A stretch of DNA of 64,000 bases. It comes from an uncultured Tropicimonas sp. (GTDB taxonomy: Bacteria > Pseudomonadota > Alphaproteobacteria > Rhodobacterales > Rhodobacteraceae). The notes beneath the pieces were generated by a model that was given only the letters and a program-made list of their open reading frames with translations, made no database searches and had not been told where the DNA came from. This document shows, piece after piece, positions 12,646-21,410 of this stretch (its first letter is position 1; the number at the start of each line of letters is the position of its first letter). The translations under genes and the position numbers were made by a program. The stretch is from contig CANMIP010000001.1 of NCBI GenBank assembly GCA_947497945.1, positions 248,001 to 312,000 of the forward strand, written 5' to 3'.

Positions 12646-14886
12646 TCACAGGAAATCGACAAACTTGTTGAACGGCATTTCCCGCAGCCGCGTCCCCGTC
12701 GCGTCGAAGATCGCCGCCGCCAGGGCCGGCGCGGCCGGGGGCACCGGCGGCTCGCCGATCCCGCGCACCTTCGGCGCCGTCTCCAGCCCCCGCACGAAGA
12801 TCTCCGGGCATTGATGCATCCGCATCCCCTCATGGTCGAAGAAATTCGCTTGCTCCGCCATGCCGTCCGAATAGGTGATCTCGCAGTTCATCGCGTGGCC
12901 CAGCCCCCAGACAACCGCGCCCTTCACGTGATTGTCGAAATTGACCGGATCGACGACGGTGCCGACATCCGCCGCAACGAAGACCTTGTCGATACGAATT
13001 CCGTCTTCGGTCGCGGTGACCTCGACGACCTCGGCCACCGGCACACCGAAGCTGTCGACGAAAGCGAGGCCGCGCCCGCGCCCCGCGCCAAGGGGGCTGC
13101 CCCAGTCCGACATCTCGCCCACCGCTTCGAGCACCCGGCGGGAAACGTCGTGATTGCACAGGCGCAGCCGCTCGGCCAACGGATCCGCCCCGGCCTCGTG
13201 GATCAGCTCATCGAGGAAGGCGGAGGCGAAGAAGCCCTGCGAGGAGGCCCCGACCGACCGCCAGGATGATGTCGGCGCAAGTTCCGGCACCCGGTAGGCG
13301 CGGAGCCGGAAATTGGGCACCGCGAAGGGCTGGTTCCAGGCGCCGGCGGCGATCTGGCCATCCGGGCCCAGCGTGGGCTGGCCCATTCGTACGCTCTGGG
13401 AGGCGGTGGAGGATACGGTGGCGACCTGCAGGTCATAACTCTCCACCCGCCCGTCCTTCACAGTTCCCGTCCCACGCGCCATGCCGATCTGGCGCGGGAA
13501 GTCATGGGCGAAATCCTCTTCGCGGCTGTAAGTCAGCTTGACCGGCTTGCCCGGCATCTGAAGGGCGATTTCGACCGCCTGCCGGATGTTCTCGAATTCC
13601 AGCCGGTGCCCGAAACTGCCGCCGGCATATTGCTGGTGGAAATGGACCTGTTCCGTCCCGATCCCGGCAATCTCGGCCGCGATCTGCTGGAGGAAACGCG
13701 GCATCTGGTGCGCGGCCCAGAGATCCAGCCGCCCGTTCTCGAACAGCACCAACGTGTTGAGCGGCTCTAGCGGCGCATGCGCGACATAGGGCGCGCGATA
13801 CTCGGCCTCGAACTTGTTCCCCTCGGCCAGCGCGGCATCGACATCACCGTCATGGCGCCACTCGGAGTCCAGCCGCTCCTCCGTAAAGGACGCGGCGACC
13901 GCCTCCCAATGTCCCGCCATCTCGGCCGGATACGGGGCGGGGCCCCAGTCGAATTCAACCATCTCGGCGGCCTGGAACGCCCGCCAGGTGTTGTCCGCGA
14001 TCACGGCGACACCTCCGGTCACTTCAAGCACCTCGGACACGCCCCGCATTTGCCGCGCAGCGCTCGCATCATAGCTGTTCAACAGGCCACCTTGACGCGG
14101 GTTCGTCTTGACGGTGGCATGGACCATGCCGTCCATCTCGAGATCGATCCCATAGACCTGCGTCCCGGTCGACTTGGCCAGGATGTCCAGCCGCTGGACC
14201 TCCTTGCCGATCAACCGCCATTCCGAAGGATCCCGCAGCTGAACCCTGCCCACCGGCTCGATCCCCGCGGCCTCGGCCGCCAGTTCCTGGTAGGGAATCT
14301 GCGTGCCATCCGGGAGGATGACCCGGCCGCCTTCCGTCTTGAGTGCGGTCGTGTTGATCCCCGACCGCGCGCTTGCCGCCTGCTTCAGCGTCTCGCGCGC
14401 CACGGCACCGGCAAGGCGCAGCTTTTCGAAGCTGTCGGGCACCGAACTGGACCCACCTGTCCCCTGAAGCCCCATGAACTTGCCCAGCGCGCCGAGCCCT
14501 CCGCGCACGGCACGCGCCTGCAACGAACTGTCATGCGCGTTGAAGGGCGCCAGTTCGCCTGCCATCGCCGTGTTGTAATAGGCTGGGCTCGGAACGCCCG
14601 GAGAGGTCTCGAACTGGCCAAACTCGAGGTCCAGCTCCTCTGCGATCAGCATCGCCTGCATTGAAACGGCGCCCTGGCCGAGATCGCTATGCGGGGTGAC
14701 CAAGGTGATCTTCTCCGCGTCGATCAGCACCCAGGGTGTCAGCGCGGCCTCTCCCTCGGCAAGGTCGTCGAGCAACGGGTTCGCATGTGGCTTGCGATAC
14801 CGATAATAGCCGAAGGCCACGCCGCCGGCGATGGCGGCGGAGCTGACGAGGAAGGCGCGGCGGGTGATGGTTCCGATCCGGCTCAT
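12646..14886 (-). CDS. Molybdopterin-binding subunit of an isoquinoline-1-oxidoreductase-type (aldehyde dehydrogenase-like) enzyme
   Basis: 746 residues. The N-terminus carries a twin-arginine signal (ITRRAFLVSSAAIAGGVAFG), so the folded cofactor-loaded enzyme is probably exported to the periplasm. The body matches the IorB branch of the xanthine-dehydrogenase family: PHSDLGQGAVSMQAMLIAEEL near the N-terminus, then AHAPLEPLNTL, QQYAGGSFGHRLE and the C-terminal VWGLGHAMNCEI (molybdopterin/substrate pocket). It lies next to the 2Fe-2S subunit gene, with a one-base gap. The substrate is unknown; N-heterocycles or aldehydes are the usual ones. No separate FAD subunit is present, as in IorAB, so electrons probably pass to a cytochrome or quinone. 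Confidence 0.88.
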   Translation of the reverse strand: MSRIGTITRRAFLVSSAAIAGGVAFGYYRYRKPHANPLLDDLAEGEAALTPWVLIDAEKITLVTPHSDLGQGAVSMQAMLIAEELDLEFGQFETSPGVPSPAYYNTAMAGELAPFNAHDSSLQARAVRGGLGALGKFMGLQGTGGSSSVPDSFEKLRLAGAVARETLKQAASARSGINTTALKTEGGRVILPDGTQIPYQELAAEAAGIEPVGRVQLRDPSEWRLIGKEVQRLDILAKSTGTQVYGIDLEMDGMVHATVKTNPRQGGLLNSYDASAARQMRGVSEVLEVTGGVAVIADNTWRAFQAAEMVEFDWGPAPYPAEMAGHWEAVAASFTEERLDSEWRHDGDVDAALAEGNKFEAEYRAPYVAHAPLEPLNTLVLFENGRLDLWAAHQMPRFLQQIAAEIAGIGTEQVHFHQQYAGGSFGHRLEFENIRQAVEIALQMPGKPVKLTYSREEDFAHDFPRQIGMARGTGTVKDGRVESYDLQVATVSSTASQSVRMGQPTLGPDGQIAAGAWNQPFAVPNFRLRAYRVPELAPTSSWRSVGASSQGFFASAFLDELIHEAGADPLAERLRLCNHDVSRRVLEAVGEMSDWGSPLGAGRGRGLAFVDSFGVPVAEVVEVTATEDGIRIDKVFVAADVGTVVDPVNFDNHVKGAVVWGLGHAMNCEITYSDGMAEQANFFDHEGMRMHQCPEIFVRGLETAPKVRGIGEPPVPPAAPALAAAIFDATGTRLREMPFNKFVDFL

Positions 14887-14887
14887 C

Positions 14888-15349
14888 TCACACCTCCTGC
14901 AGCCTGGTCGCAGCCGTCTTCACGGCTTCGCGAATGCGCGGATAGGTGCCGCAGCGGCAAAGATTTCCGGACATCGCCTCGTCGATCTCCGCATCGCTCG
15001 GTGCCGGCGTTTCCGAGAGAAGGGCGGCCGCCTGCAGGATCTGCCCGGACTGGCAGTAACCGCATTGCGCCACCTGGTGCTCGACCCAGGCCGCCTGGAC
15101 CGCGTGCAGGGATTCCGGCGTGCCCAGCCCCTCTATGGTCGTGATCTCGGCCGTCCCCACATCGCCGGCGAAGGTCTGGCAGGAGCGAACGGCCTCGCCA
15201 TCGAGATGCACGGTGCAGGCGCCGCAGGCCGCAACACCGCAGCCGTATTTCACGCTCTTGATCTTCAGCTCGTCGCGCAGGATCCAGAGGAGCGGCATGT
15301 CCGCCTCGACATCCACCTCATGGAGTTCGCCATTCACTTTCAGTTTCAA
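14888..15349 (-). CDS. 2Fe-2S subunit of the IorAB-type molybdenum hydroxylase
   Basis: 153 residues, the normal length. An N-terminal plant-type ferredoxin domain has the cluster ligands [15 protein letters not shown] and a later Cys (SCQTFAG). The C-terminal four-helix domain binds the second cluster through [10 protein letters not shown] and [12 protein letters not shown]. It passes electrons from the molybdenum centre. It lacks its own signal peptide and is probably exported as a complex on the Tat signal of the large subunit. It is the upstream gene of the pair. Confidence 0.92.
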   Translation of the reverse strand: MKLKVNGELHEVDVEADMPLLWILRDELKIKSVKYGCGVAACGACTVHLDGEAVRSCQTFAGDVGTAEITTIEGLGTPESLHAVQAAWVEHQVAQCGYCQSGQILQAAALLSETPAPSDAEIDEAMSGNLCRCGTYPRIREAVKTAATRLQEV

Positions 15350-15464
15350 ATGCCTCTTCCCTTCGCGCCAGCGACACGTCCGGACGAACCGGGTCGCATC
15401 GGATTTCAGCTCGATTTTGACACATGAGCATTATTTGTCCAAATGAAAAGTATCGATCGCCGAT

Positions 15465-15992
15465 TCAGCGACAGCGCTGTTCGGCTCCGCAATCGCGAAG
15501 AGGGGTCTGGCTTGGGACCAGTTCAGATATCTCGGGACGTGACAGCGGTCTCGGCGAATGCGTGACGGCGAGCACCTTGTTGGGGTCTGCCTCCGGCTTG
15601 GTAATCAGGAAGACAACCGTGTCTTCGATCGGCTCCGGCAGGTCGCTGAGATTGACCCGGCCCGGACCCTCCACGGCTTTCAGGTCCTTCAGGTTGACCA
15701 CCGGGACCTCTGCGGCAACCGGAAGGTCCGAGAGTTGAACGACACCCATACCGGCGAGATCGGGATCGCGCACATGCATCCGCGCCTCCAGGAACTCGGC
15801 ATTCCCGGTCAGCCGGGCAACGGCTTCCTGGAAAGGCAGGATCGCGGATGCGAGTCGATAGTTGATCTTGGCGCGGTTGGCCGTGCCGCCGAACAGGTAG
15901 ATCCCGGCGCAGATCAGGATCGGCAGGGCGAGGTAACGCAGCAGAACCCAGATACCGGTTGTCCAGAAACTGGAATGATCACTTTTCGACAT
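15465..15992 (-). CDS. Small single-pass membrane protein of unknown function
   Basis: 175 residues from the ATG at 15992 (MSKSDHSSFWTTGIW); a longer frame from 16043 adds an unlikely N-terminus. One membrane segment spans about residues 12-32 (VLLRYLALPILICAGIYLFGG), followed by an extracytoplasmic region with repeated V-x-LxDL phrases (VVQLSDLPV, VVNLKDLKA, RVNLSDLPE). It lies downstream of the Wzc-like kinase in the same direction and may be an accessory of that polysaccharide system. No known family is recognised. Confidence 0.6.
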   Translation of the reverse strand: MSKSDHSSFWTTGIWVLLRYLALPILICAGIYLFGGTANRAKINYRLASAILPFQEAVARLTGNAEFLEARMHVRDPDLAGMGVVQLSDLPVAAEVPVVNLKDLKAVEGPGRVNLSDLPEPIEDTVVFLITKPEADPNKVLAVTHSPRPLSRPEISELVPSQTPLRDCGAEQRCR

Positions 15993-16142
15993 ATCACAAC
16001 TCGTAAAACTCTGGACGGCGTACCATCGACAGGTCACGCCCAATCAAGGCGAAACCGATCCCAGAATTCGGGCAAAATCATGATATGTTGTTAAGGCTTC
16101 CCGAGGGGCGCGCGGTTTTCTCCGCGGTCCGGCTCGATTGGC

Positions 16143-18332
16143 TCAGGACTTCTTGCGCAAGGACGAGCGCGAGGCGCCGTAGGTCCCGTATTCATGGGCA
16201 TAGCCATATCGGCGCAGGGATTTCGGGTTCACATGCGTCAGGATCAGGCCGGTCACCTTGGCGCCGACCGAGGTCAGGGCCGAAATCCCCAACTGAACGG
16301 AGCTCTCGGACGTGCTGTCCCATTTGACAGACAGCAGCACCGCATCGGAATGCACCGCGATGCTGCGCGAGTCCGGGAACAGGAGGACCGGCGGCGTGTC
16401 GATGATGATCCGATCGTATTTGCCGCGCAGCTCGCGGATGAAATCGCCAAACACACCCGAGGCGAAGACATCCGCCGCAGAGACCGAAACGTCATCCCCC
16501 GGCAGGATATCGACGCCGAGACGGCTGTCGGAGACGATCGCTTCGTCGAGCGTCGTGTCCCCGGACAGGACCGAGACGAAACCCGGCTTGACCTTGATAT
16601 CGAAATACTGGTCCATGACCCGCCGCCGGATATCGCCTTCCACGATCAGGACGCGCCGGTCAAGCGCCGCATAGTGATAAGCCAGCGAGATCGAGTTCGT
16701 CGTCTTGCCTTCGCCCGGCGCGCAAGACGTCATCAGGATGACCTGGGGCGGCTTGTCGAGATTGGACAGCTCGATGGAGGTTCGCAGGTCGCGGACGGCT
16801 TCCGCCGAGGGTGATGTCGGGCGGTTGAGAATGTAGGGCACAAGCTTCGAGCGCCGCCGGATCGGCATCACCGGAATCTGGCCCACCACCGAATATCCGG
16901 TTGCGTTTTCCAGATCGCGGGCCGTCCGGACGCCCTGGTGGAGCAGCTCCCGGATCAGGACGAACACACAGCCGAAGACAAAACCGATCAACAGGGCCGC
17001 GGCGACCGTGCGCCGCTTGTTCGGCGCAAAGGGAGCGGAGGGCACGACGGCTTGTGAGATGATCCGCGCATCGGCCTTCTGGATCCCGTACTGGGTCGAG
17101 ATCTCCCGCAGGCGCACCAGGAAGCTCTCGTAGATCAACCGGTTGGCCTCGACCTCCCGCTGAAGCTGCTGCAGCGTGACCAGATCGTCCGATTGCCGGG
17201 CAACGGACTCGGCCAGCTCGACCTCGGAGGCCTCCAGCGCCAGCGCCTGCTCTTCGAGCCGTTCGGAGTTCACCAGGCTGCGCGCCCGGACCTGTTCGAC
17301 CCGCCGGTCGAAACCCTCCTGGTCAAACGCTCCGGTACGGTTCTGTTCGGCCAGGCGGTCCAGGAGCGCATCATCGGCCGCTAGCACGATCTGAGCCAGG
17401 TCGCCCGAGGCAATCGCCTCTTCCAGCATCGCGTGCTGGTCCTTCGAACTGTCCGCATTGCGCCGCGTTTCTACGGCCCGGTCCCGCATATCCTTGAGTT
17501 GGCGGTTCATCGCCGCAAGCACTTCGACACTGACAAGGTCGATCGATGCGTTGAAGCTCTTGGCGGCGGCCTCGGATGCCTCCAGGTCTGCCTGAAGCTC
17601 GCTGGCCCGCTCCGACAGCCAGACAACCGCCTGGTCCGTGGCCTCCAGCTTCCGCTGCAACTGATCGTCGACATAGATCTCTGCCAGCGTATCCGCCAGG
17701 CGCGCTGCCTTGACAGGAGAGATCGAGATCGCGCGAATGACAAAGACCGTGCTGTAGTCGATATTCTCGATGCTGAACGCGCCCAGGACAGCCGAAACAA
17801 CAGCCTCCCGCCGCTTCGTCTCCTTGGAGATCTGCTCGATATCGGGAACGACTTGCGTCTGTCCCCCGCGGAGGAGCAGCGAGATCCGAGTGCGAATCGT
17901 GCCGATCATGGATGGCCCGCTTTCCGAGCCTGCACCCTGGGTTTCGGGGAATCCGAACTCCGGGTCCGTCATCAGGTCGAGCCGCTCCACGAGCCGGTGG
18001 CCGAACTCACGCGACCGGAGGATCTCGGTCTCGGTCTGCATCGCCTCCTGGTAGAGCGGCAGGCCGGACACAACGGAATCGATCGGGCTGACCTGCTCCT
18101 CGCGCCCCTCCAGGGCCAGCACGGTCGTGGCGTCATACAGAGGCACGATCCGGTTGACCACGAAATAGGCCGCCGCGACCGCCGCTATGATGGAGAAGGC
18201 CGAAATGATCCATTTGCCGCTCCAGAGAATTCCGAGCAGACTCGCCAGATCGATGTCCTTGACGGTCAGATCTTCGTTATACCCAATCTTGTGAGCGTCC
18301 AGCGTATCCCGGTCCTCGACATTTCTGTTCAT
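16143..18332 (-). CDS. Wzc-like polysaccharide co-polymerase / tyrosine autokinase
   Basis: 729 residues. A Wzz-type N-terminal domain has TM1 near residues 41-60 (WIISAFSIIAAVAAAYFVVN), a long periplasmic coiled-coil region, and TM2 in AAALLIGFVFGCVFVLI. The cytoplasmic BY-kinase domain shows Walker A (SCAPGEGKTTNSIS), Walker A' (VLIVEGDIRRRVM) and Walker B (IIIDTPPVLL). The C-terminal tail is Tyr-rich (RRYGYAHEYGTYGAS), as required for autophosphorylation cycles. Such proteins control chain length and export of capsule or exopolysaccharide. No glycosyltransferase or Wza/Wzx/Wzy gene is nearby, so it is an orphan here. Confidence 0.88.
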   Translation of the reverse strand: MNRNVEDRDTLDAHKIGYNEDLTVKDIDLASLLGILWSGKWIISAFSIIAAVAAAYFVVNRIVPLYDATTVLALEGREEQVSPIDSVVSGLPLYQEAMQTETEILRSREFGHRLVERLDLMTDPEFGFPETQGAGSESGPSMIGTIRTRISLLLRGGQTQVVPDIEQISKETKRREAVVSAVLGAFSIENIDYSTVFVIRAISISPVKAARLADTLAEIYVDDQLQRKLEATDQAVVWLSERASELQADLEASEAAAKSFNASIDLVSVEVLAAMNRQLKDMRDRAVETRRNADSSKDQHAMLEEAIASGDLAQIVLAADDALLDRLAEQNRTGAFDQEGFDRRVEQVRARSLVNSERLEEQALALEASEVELAESVARQSDDLVTLQQLQREVEANRLIYESFLVRLREISTQYGIQKADARIISQAVVPSAPFAPNKRRTVAAALLIGFVFGCVFVLIRELLHQGVRTARDLENATGYSVVGQIPVMPIRRRSKLVPYILNRPTSPSAEAVRDLRTSIELSNLDKPPQVILMTSCAPGEGKTTNSISLAYHYAALDRRVLIVEGDIRRRVMDQYFDIKVKPGFVSVLSGDTTLDEAIVSDSRLGVDILPGDDVSVSAADVFASGVFGDFIRELRGKYDRIIIDTPPVLLFPDSRSIAVHSDAVLLSVKWDSTSESSVQLGISALTSVGAKVTGLILTHVNPKSLRRYGYAHEYGTYGASRSSLRKKS

Positions 18333-18564
18333 CGAAACAGCCCTCGATTCGGCACTTGGACATCAAACAACAACCAACACCAGTTATACAGGCCGTTCCA
18401 TGCACGCGGTTCTCGTTCGTTCAGTAGGAGTTAGTCTCATTCCGTTAATATGACAACAGAACAGAACCGTGAGTCACGGACCTACGGCATTCTTGACATC
18501 TCGTCTGGCAGCCGTGACAGCTGTGGTGTTCGACCGGCCAACCACCAGAAAAGCCTTATCGCCA

Positions 18565-19740
18565 ATGCCAGCCGACCGCAGGATCGAGACAGATGTCGAC
18601 ATCGTCGACCGGTATCTTGCCGCGACGATCCGGGGGGAAATGCCGCTGCTTCCCGAACCGGACGCCCTGCGGATACTGCCGGAAAGGTCGCTGCATCATG
18701 GCGTCTGTGCGCTCGTTCTGTGTCGGCCGGATGCGCTGTCCCGAATGCCGCCGGAAATCGTCGACAGCCTCCGCAGCCAGGCGCTTGCCTTTACCGCGTG
18801 GGAAATCCGGGACCGGGCTGTCCTGATGAAGGCGCTTCTTGCGCTCTCCGAGCGGGGCCTGCCTGCCGTCCTGCTCAAGGGCGCGGCGCTGGCCTATAGC
18901 TGCTATGGCTCGCCAGCCGAGCGGCCGCGCGGCGACAGCGATATCCTCGTCGCCGAGGAGGATTGGGACGCGGCCATGCAGGCCTTGCTGGAGCTCGGCT
19001 ACCAGCGCGACGCCGAGCAGGGCTCAAGCCGAATCCTCCAGGAGGAGTTCACGCTGACCACGGCGGCCGGCAGCACCCATTGCATAGACCTTCATCGCAA
19101 TCTCCTGCCCGCTTTCGCCCTTTCCGATCTCTTCTCGACACCGGACCTGCTTGCCGAGGCCCAACCCGTTCCCGCGCTTGGAGACCATGCGTTTCGCCTT
19201 TCCCTCCCCGACGCCCTGCTGCACGCCTGCATCCACCGCGCCAAGCATTTCAGCACGCCCTATTTCGTCCTAGGCCGGGCCGACTTCACCGCCGACCGGC
19301 TGATCTGGTTCTACGATATGCACCTGCTGGCTAGGGCGATGTCCGACCCCGACTGGGCACGGTTCGAAACCCGCGCCATCGCCTGTGGCGGCGCTCCGCT
19401 GTGTCGCAATGCGCTGGAACGCTGCGAGGCGCTGCTCGGCACCGCCCTTCCCCTCGGCCTGCTCGACAGGCTGGCCAACGCGCCGGAGACCGGAAAGCTC
19501 AGCACGCATCTCGGACGCGCGTCGGTCGCCGGGCGGATCTGGTCGGACCTGCTGTCGGTTCCCGAGGGGCAATCCCGCCTGACTTATCTGCGGCAGATCT
19601 TCCTGCCGCCCGAAGCGCAGATGCGAAAGAGATATCCCCGGCTTGCCGGCCATTCGCTCGCCCGGCTTCACCTGCATCGCTATCTGGAACGGCTCAGATA
19701 CCTGCGCCGTGAACGCCGCCAGCGGAGATCCGACAGGTGA
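18565..19740 (+). CDS. Nucleotidyltransferase-family protein of the lasso-peptide cluster
   Basis: 391 residues from the ATG at 18565 (MPADRRIETDVDIVDRYL); an in-frame GTG at 18469 would add 32 residues, but a TTGACA element at 18493-18498 favours the shorter form. It resembles the NTP_transf_5 family (PF14907): a hydrophobic lead-in AVLLKGAALAYSCYG is followed by the metal-binding RPRGDSDILV at about residues 118-128, the G-S/D-x-D core of nucleotidyltransferases. Relatives occur in paeninodin-type lasso clusters with an HPr-kinase-like gene. Their role is unsettled; tailoring of the peptide has been suggested. It overlaps the ABC exporter gene by 4 bp, so it belongs to the same operon. Confidence 0.75.
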   Translation: MPADRRIETDVDIVDRYLAATIRGEMPLLPEPDALRILPERSLHHGVCALVLCRPDALSRMPPEIVDSLRSQALAFTAWEIRDRAVLMKALLALSERGLPAVLLKGAALAYSCYGSPAERPRGDSDILVAEEDWDAAMQALLELGYQRDAEQGSSRILQEEFTLTTAAGSTHCIDLHRNLLPAFALSDLFSTPDLLAEAQPVPALGDHAFRLSLPDALLHACIHRAKHFSTPYFVLGRADFTADRLIWFYDMHLLARAMSDPDWARFETRAIACGGAPLCRNALERCEALLGTALPLGLLDRLANAPETGKLSTHLGRASVAGRIWSDLLSVPEGQSRLTYLRQIFLPPEAQMRKRYPRLAGHSLARLHLHRYLERLRYLRRERRQRRSDR

Positions 19741-21410
19741 CAGCCAGGTTCCTGTTTTCCCTCATCTCGCCCTATCGCGCCGGTCTGCTGTTGCTGACGT
19801 TCCTCCTGCTGATCCAGTCCGTGATCCTGCTCTGCATGCCCTGGCTCGCCGGGCAGCTCGGCGCGGCCTTCCTGTCGGATGCGACCGGGCATTGGATCCA
19901 GGAAAAGCCGGGCCTTCTGGTGGCCGCGATGCTGGCGCTGCTGGCAGCGGGCGCGGCCTTGCGCATTGCGGCGAACTGGATCCAGATCGGGATTTTCGAA
20001 ACCATTCTGGCCGATCTCAAGAGCCGCCTCTTCGCGCAGCTGCAGGCCCTGCCGCTCCTGTGGCACCAGGACATGCCTCGCGGCAGCCTGCTGGCCCTGT
20101 CCAGCCACGAGATCGGGATGCTCGGGGATTTCATCACCGACACGCTCACCGGATTCCTGCCGCTCCTGCTCACCGCTGCGGGCGCCTCTGTCCTGATGTT
20201 GATGATCGACCCCGCGCTGGCGATCCTCGTGCCGATCCTCGTGCCCGCCTTCTATATCTTCCACAAGATCATGGGCCGGCGCCTGCGGGGGCTGGCAGTG
20301 CGGGTGCGAGAACAGCATGCAGAGGTCGTCACCACGACCGAAGAGATGCTGGAGCTGCTTCCCGTGATCAAGTCCTTCACCGCCGAACCCTTCGAGCAGC
20401 GCCGCTATGACGACCGGATCACCGAGTTGCGCCGACTATCGATGCGGCAGCAGCACATCTACGCGATCCTCGGACCGGTCTCGCAATTCGCCGTCGCGGC
20501 GGCGGCCCTGCTGCTGCTTCTGCTCGCGGGACAGAGCCTGACCTCCGGCGAGCTCGGACCCGCCGAGACGGTCAGCTTCCTGCTCTATGTCGCGCTGCTG
20601 GTCCGGCCCGTGTCGCAGCTCTCGTCCATCTACGGACAGGTCCAGACCGCGCGCGGCACGCTCGCGCGACTGCAATCCGTCTTCTCCGAAACGCCCGAGG
20701 AAACCGGACCCACCGACCGCCCGACCCCCTACGGCGCTATCCGATTTGACGCTGTGAGCTTCGCCTATCCGGGCCGGACGCCTGCCGTGCGCGACCTGGA
20801 TTTCGAGATTTCCGAGGGGGAGATCGTCGCCCTTGTCGGCGATAACGGCGCGGGAAAGTCGACGGCGATCGGCCTGTTGCTCGGCTTCTACCGCCCCGGC
20901 TCCGGGCGGATCACCCTGGGGGACAGGGACATCGCAGAGATGAAACTGGCCGAGCTGCGGGGCGCTATCGGCTACGTGCCGCAGAACCGCCACCTGCGGA
21001 ATGCCTCCGTCCGGGACAATATCGCCCTTGGCGCGCCCGACGCCACGCCGGACAAGATCGAAGCCTCCGCCCGCATCGCCCAGGCGCATGCGTTCGTCAC
21101 CGCCCTGCCGGACGGCTATGACACCCTTATCGGCGACAAGGGCGTCAAGCTCTCGGGCGGCCAGCAGCAGCGGCTGGCGCTGGCCCGCGCCTTGCTGAAG
21201 GACCCCCCGATCCTGATCCTCGACGAAGCGACCTCCATGTATGACCTGGAGGGTGAAGCGGCGTTCGTCGCCGAATGCCGCGACGCGCTGGCCGGTCGGA
21301 CCGTGATCCTGATCACCCATCGTCCCGCAAGCCTCGCCCTGGCCGATCACGTGATCCGGCTGAGCGGCGGGCGCATCGTCGCCGACACGCGGGGCGAAGA
21401 CGCGAAATGA
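19737..21410 (+). CDS. ABC exporter (fused permease and ATPase), lasso-peptide export protein D
   Basis: 557 residues. The N-terminal half is an ABC exporter transmembrane domain with about six helices (first AGLLLLTFLLLIQSVILLCM). The C-terminal ATPase has Walker A GDNGAGKST near residue 370, signature LSGGQQQR near 472, Walker B ILILDEATS near 492 and the ITHR switch near 525. It probably works as a homodimer to export the mature lasso peptide and give self-immunity, the role of D proteins in such clusters. Its stop overlaps the start of the cyclase gene (ATGA at 21407-21410), indicating translational coupling. Confidence 0.88.
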   Translation: MTARFLFSLISPYRAGLLLLTFLLLIQSVILLCMPWLAGQLGAAFLSDATGHWIQEKPGLLVAAMLALLAAGAALRIAANWIQIGIFETILADLKSRLFAQLQALPLLWHQDMPRGSLLALSSHEIGMLGDFITDTLTGFLPLLLTAAGASVLMLMIDPALAILVPILVPAFYIFHKIMGRRLRGLAVRVREQHAEVVTTTEEMLELLPVIKSFTAEPFEQRRYDDRITELRRLSMRQQHIYAILGPVSQFAVAAAALLLLLLAGQSLTSGELGPAETVSFLLYVALLVRPVSQLSSIYGQVQTARGTLARLQSVFSETPEETGPTDRPTPYGAIRFDAVSFAYPGRTPAVRDLDFEISEGEIVALVGDNGAGKSTAIGLLLGFYRPGSGRITLGDRDIAEMKLAELRGAIGYVPQNRHLRNASVRDNIALGAPDATPDKIEASARIAQAHAFVTALPDGYDTLIGDKGVKLSGGQQQRLALARALLKDPPILILDEATSMYDLEGEAAFVAECRDALAGRTVILITHRPASLALADHVIRLSGGRIVADTRGEDAK

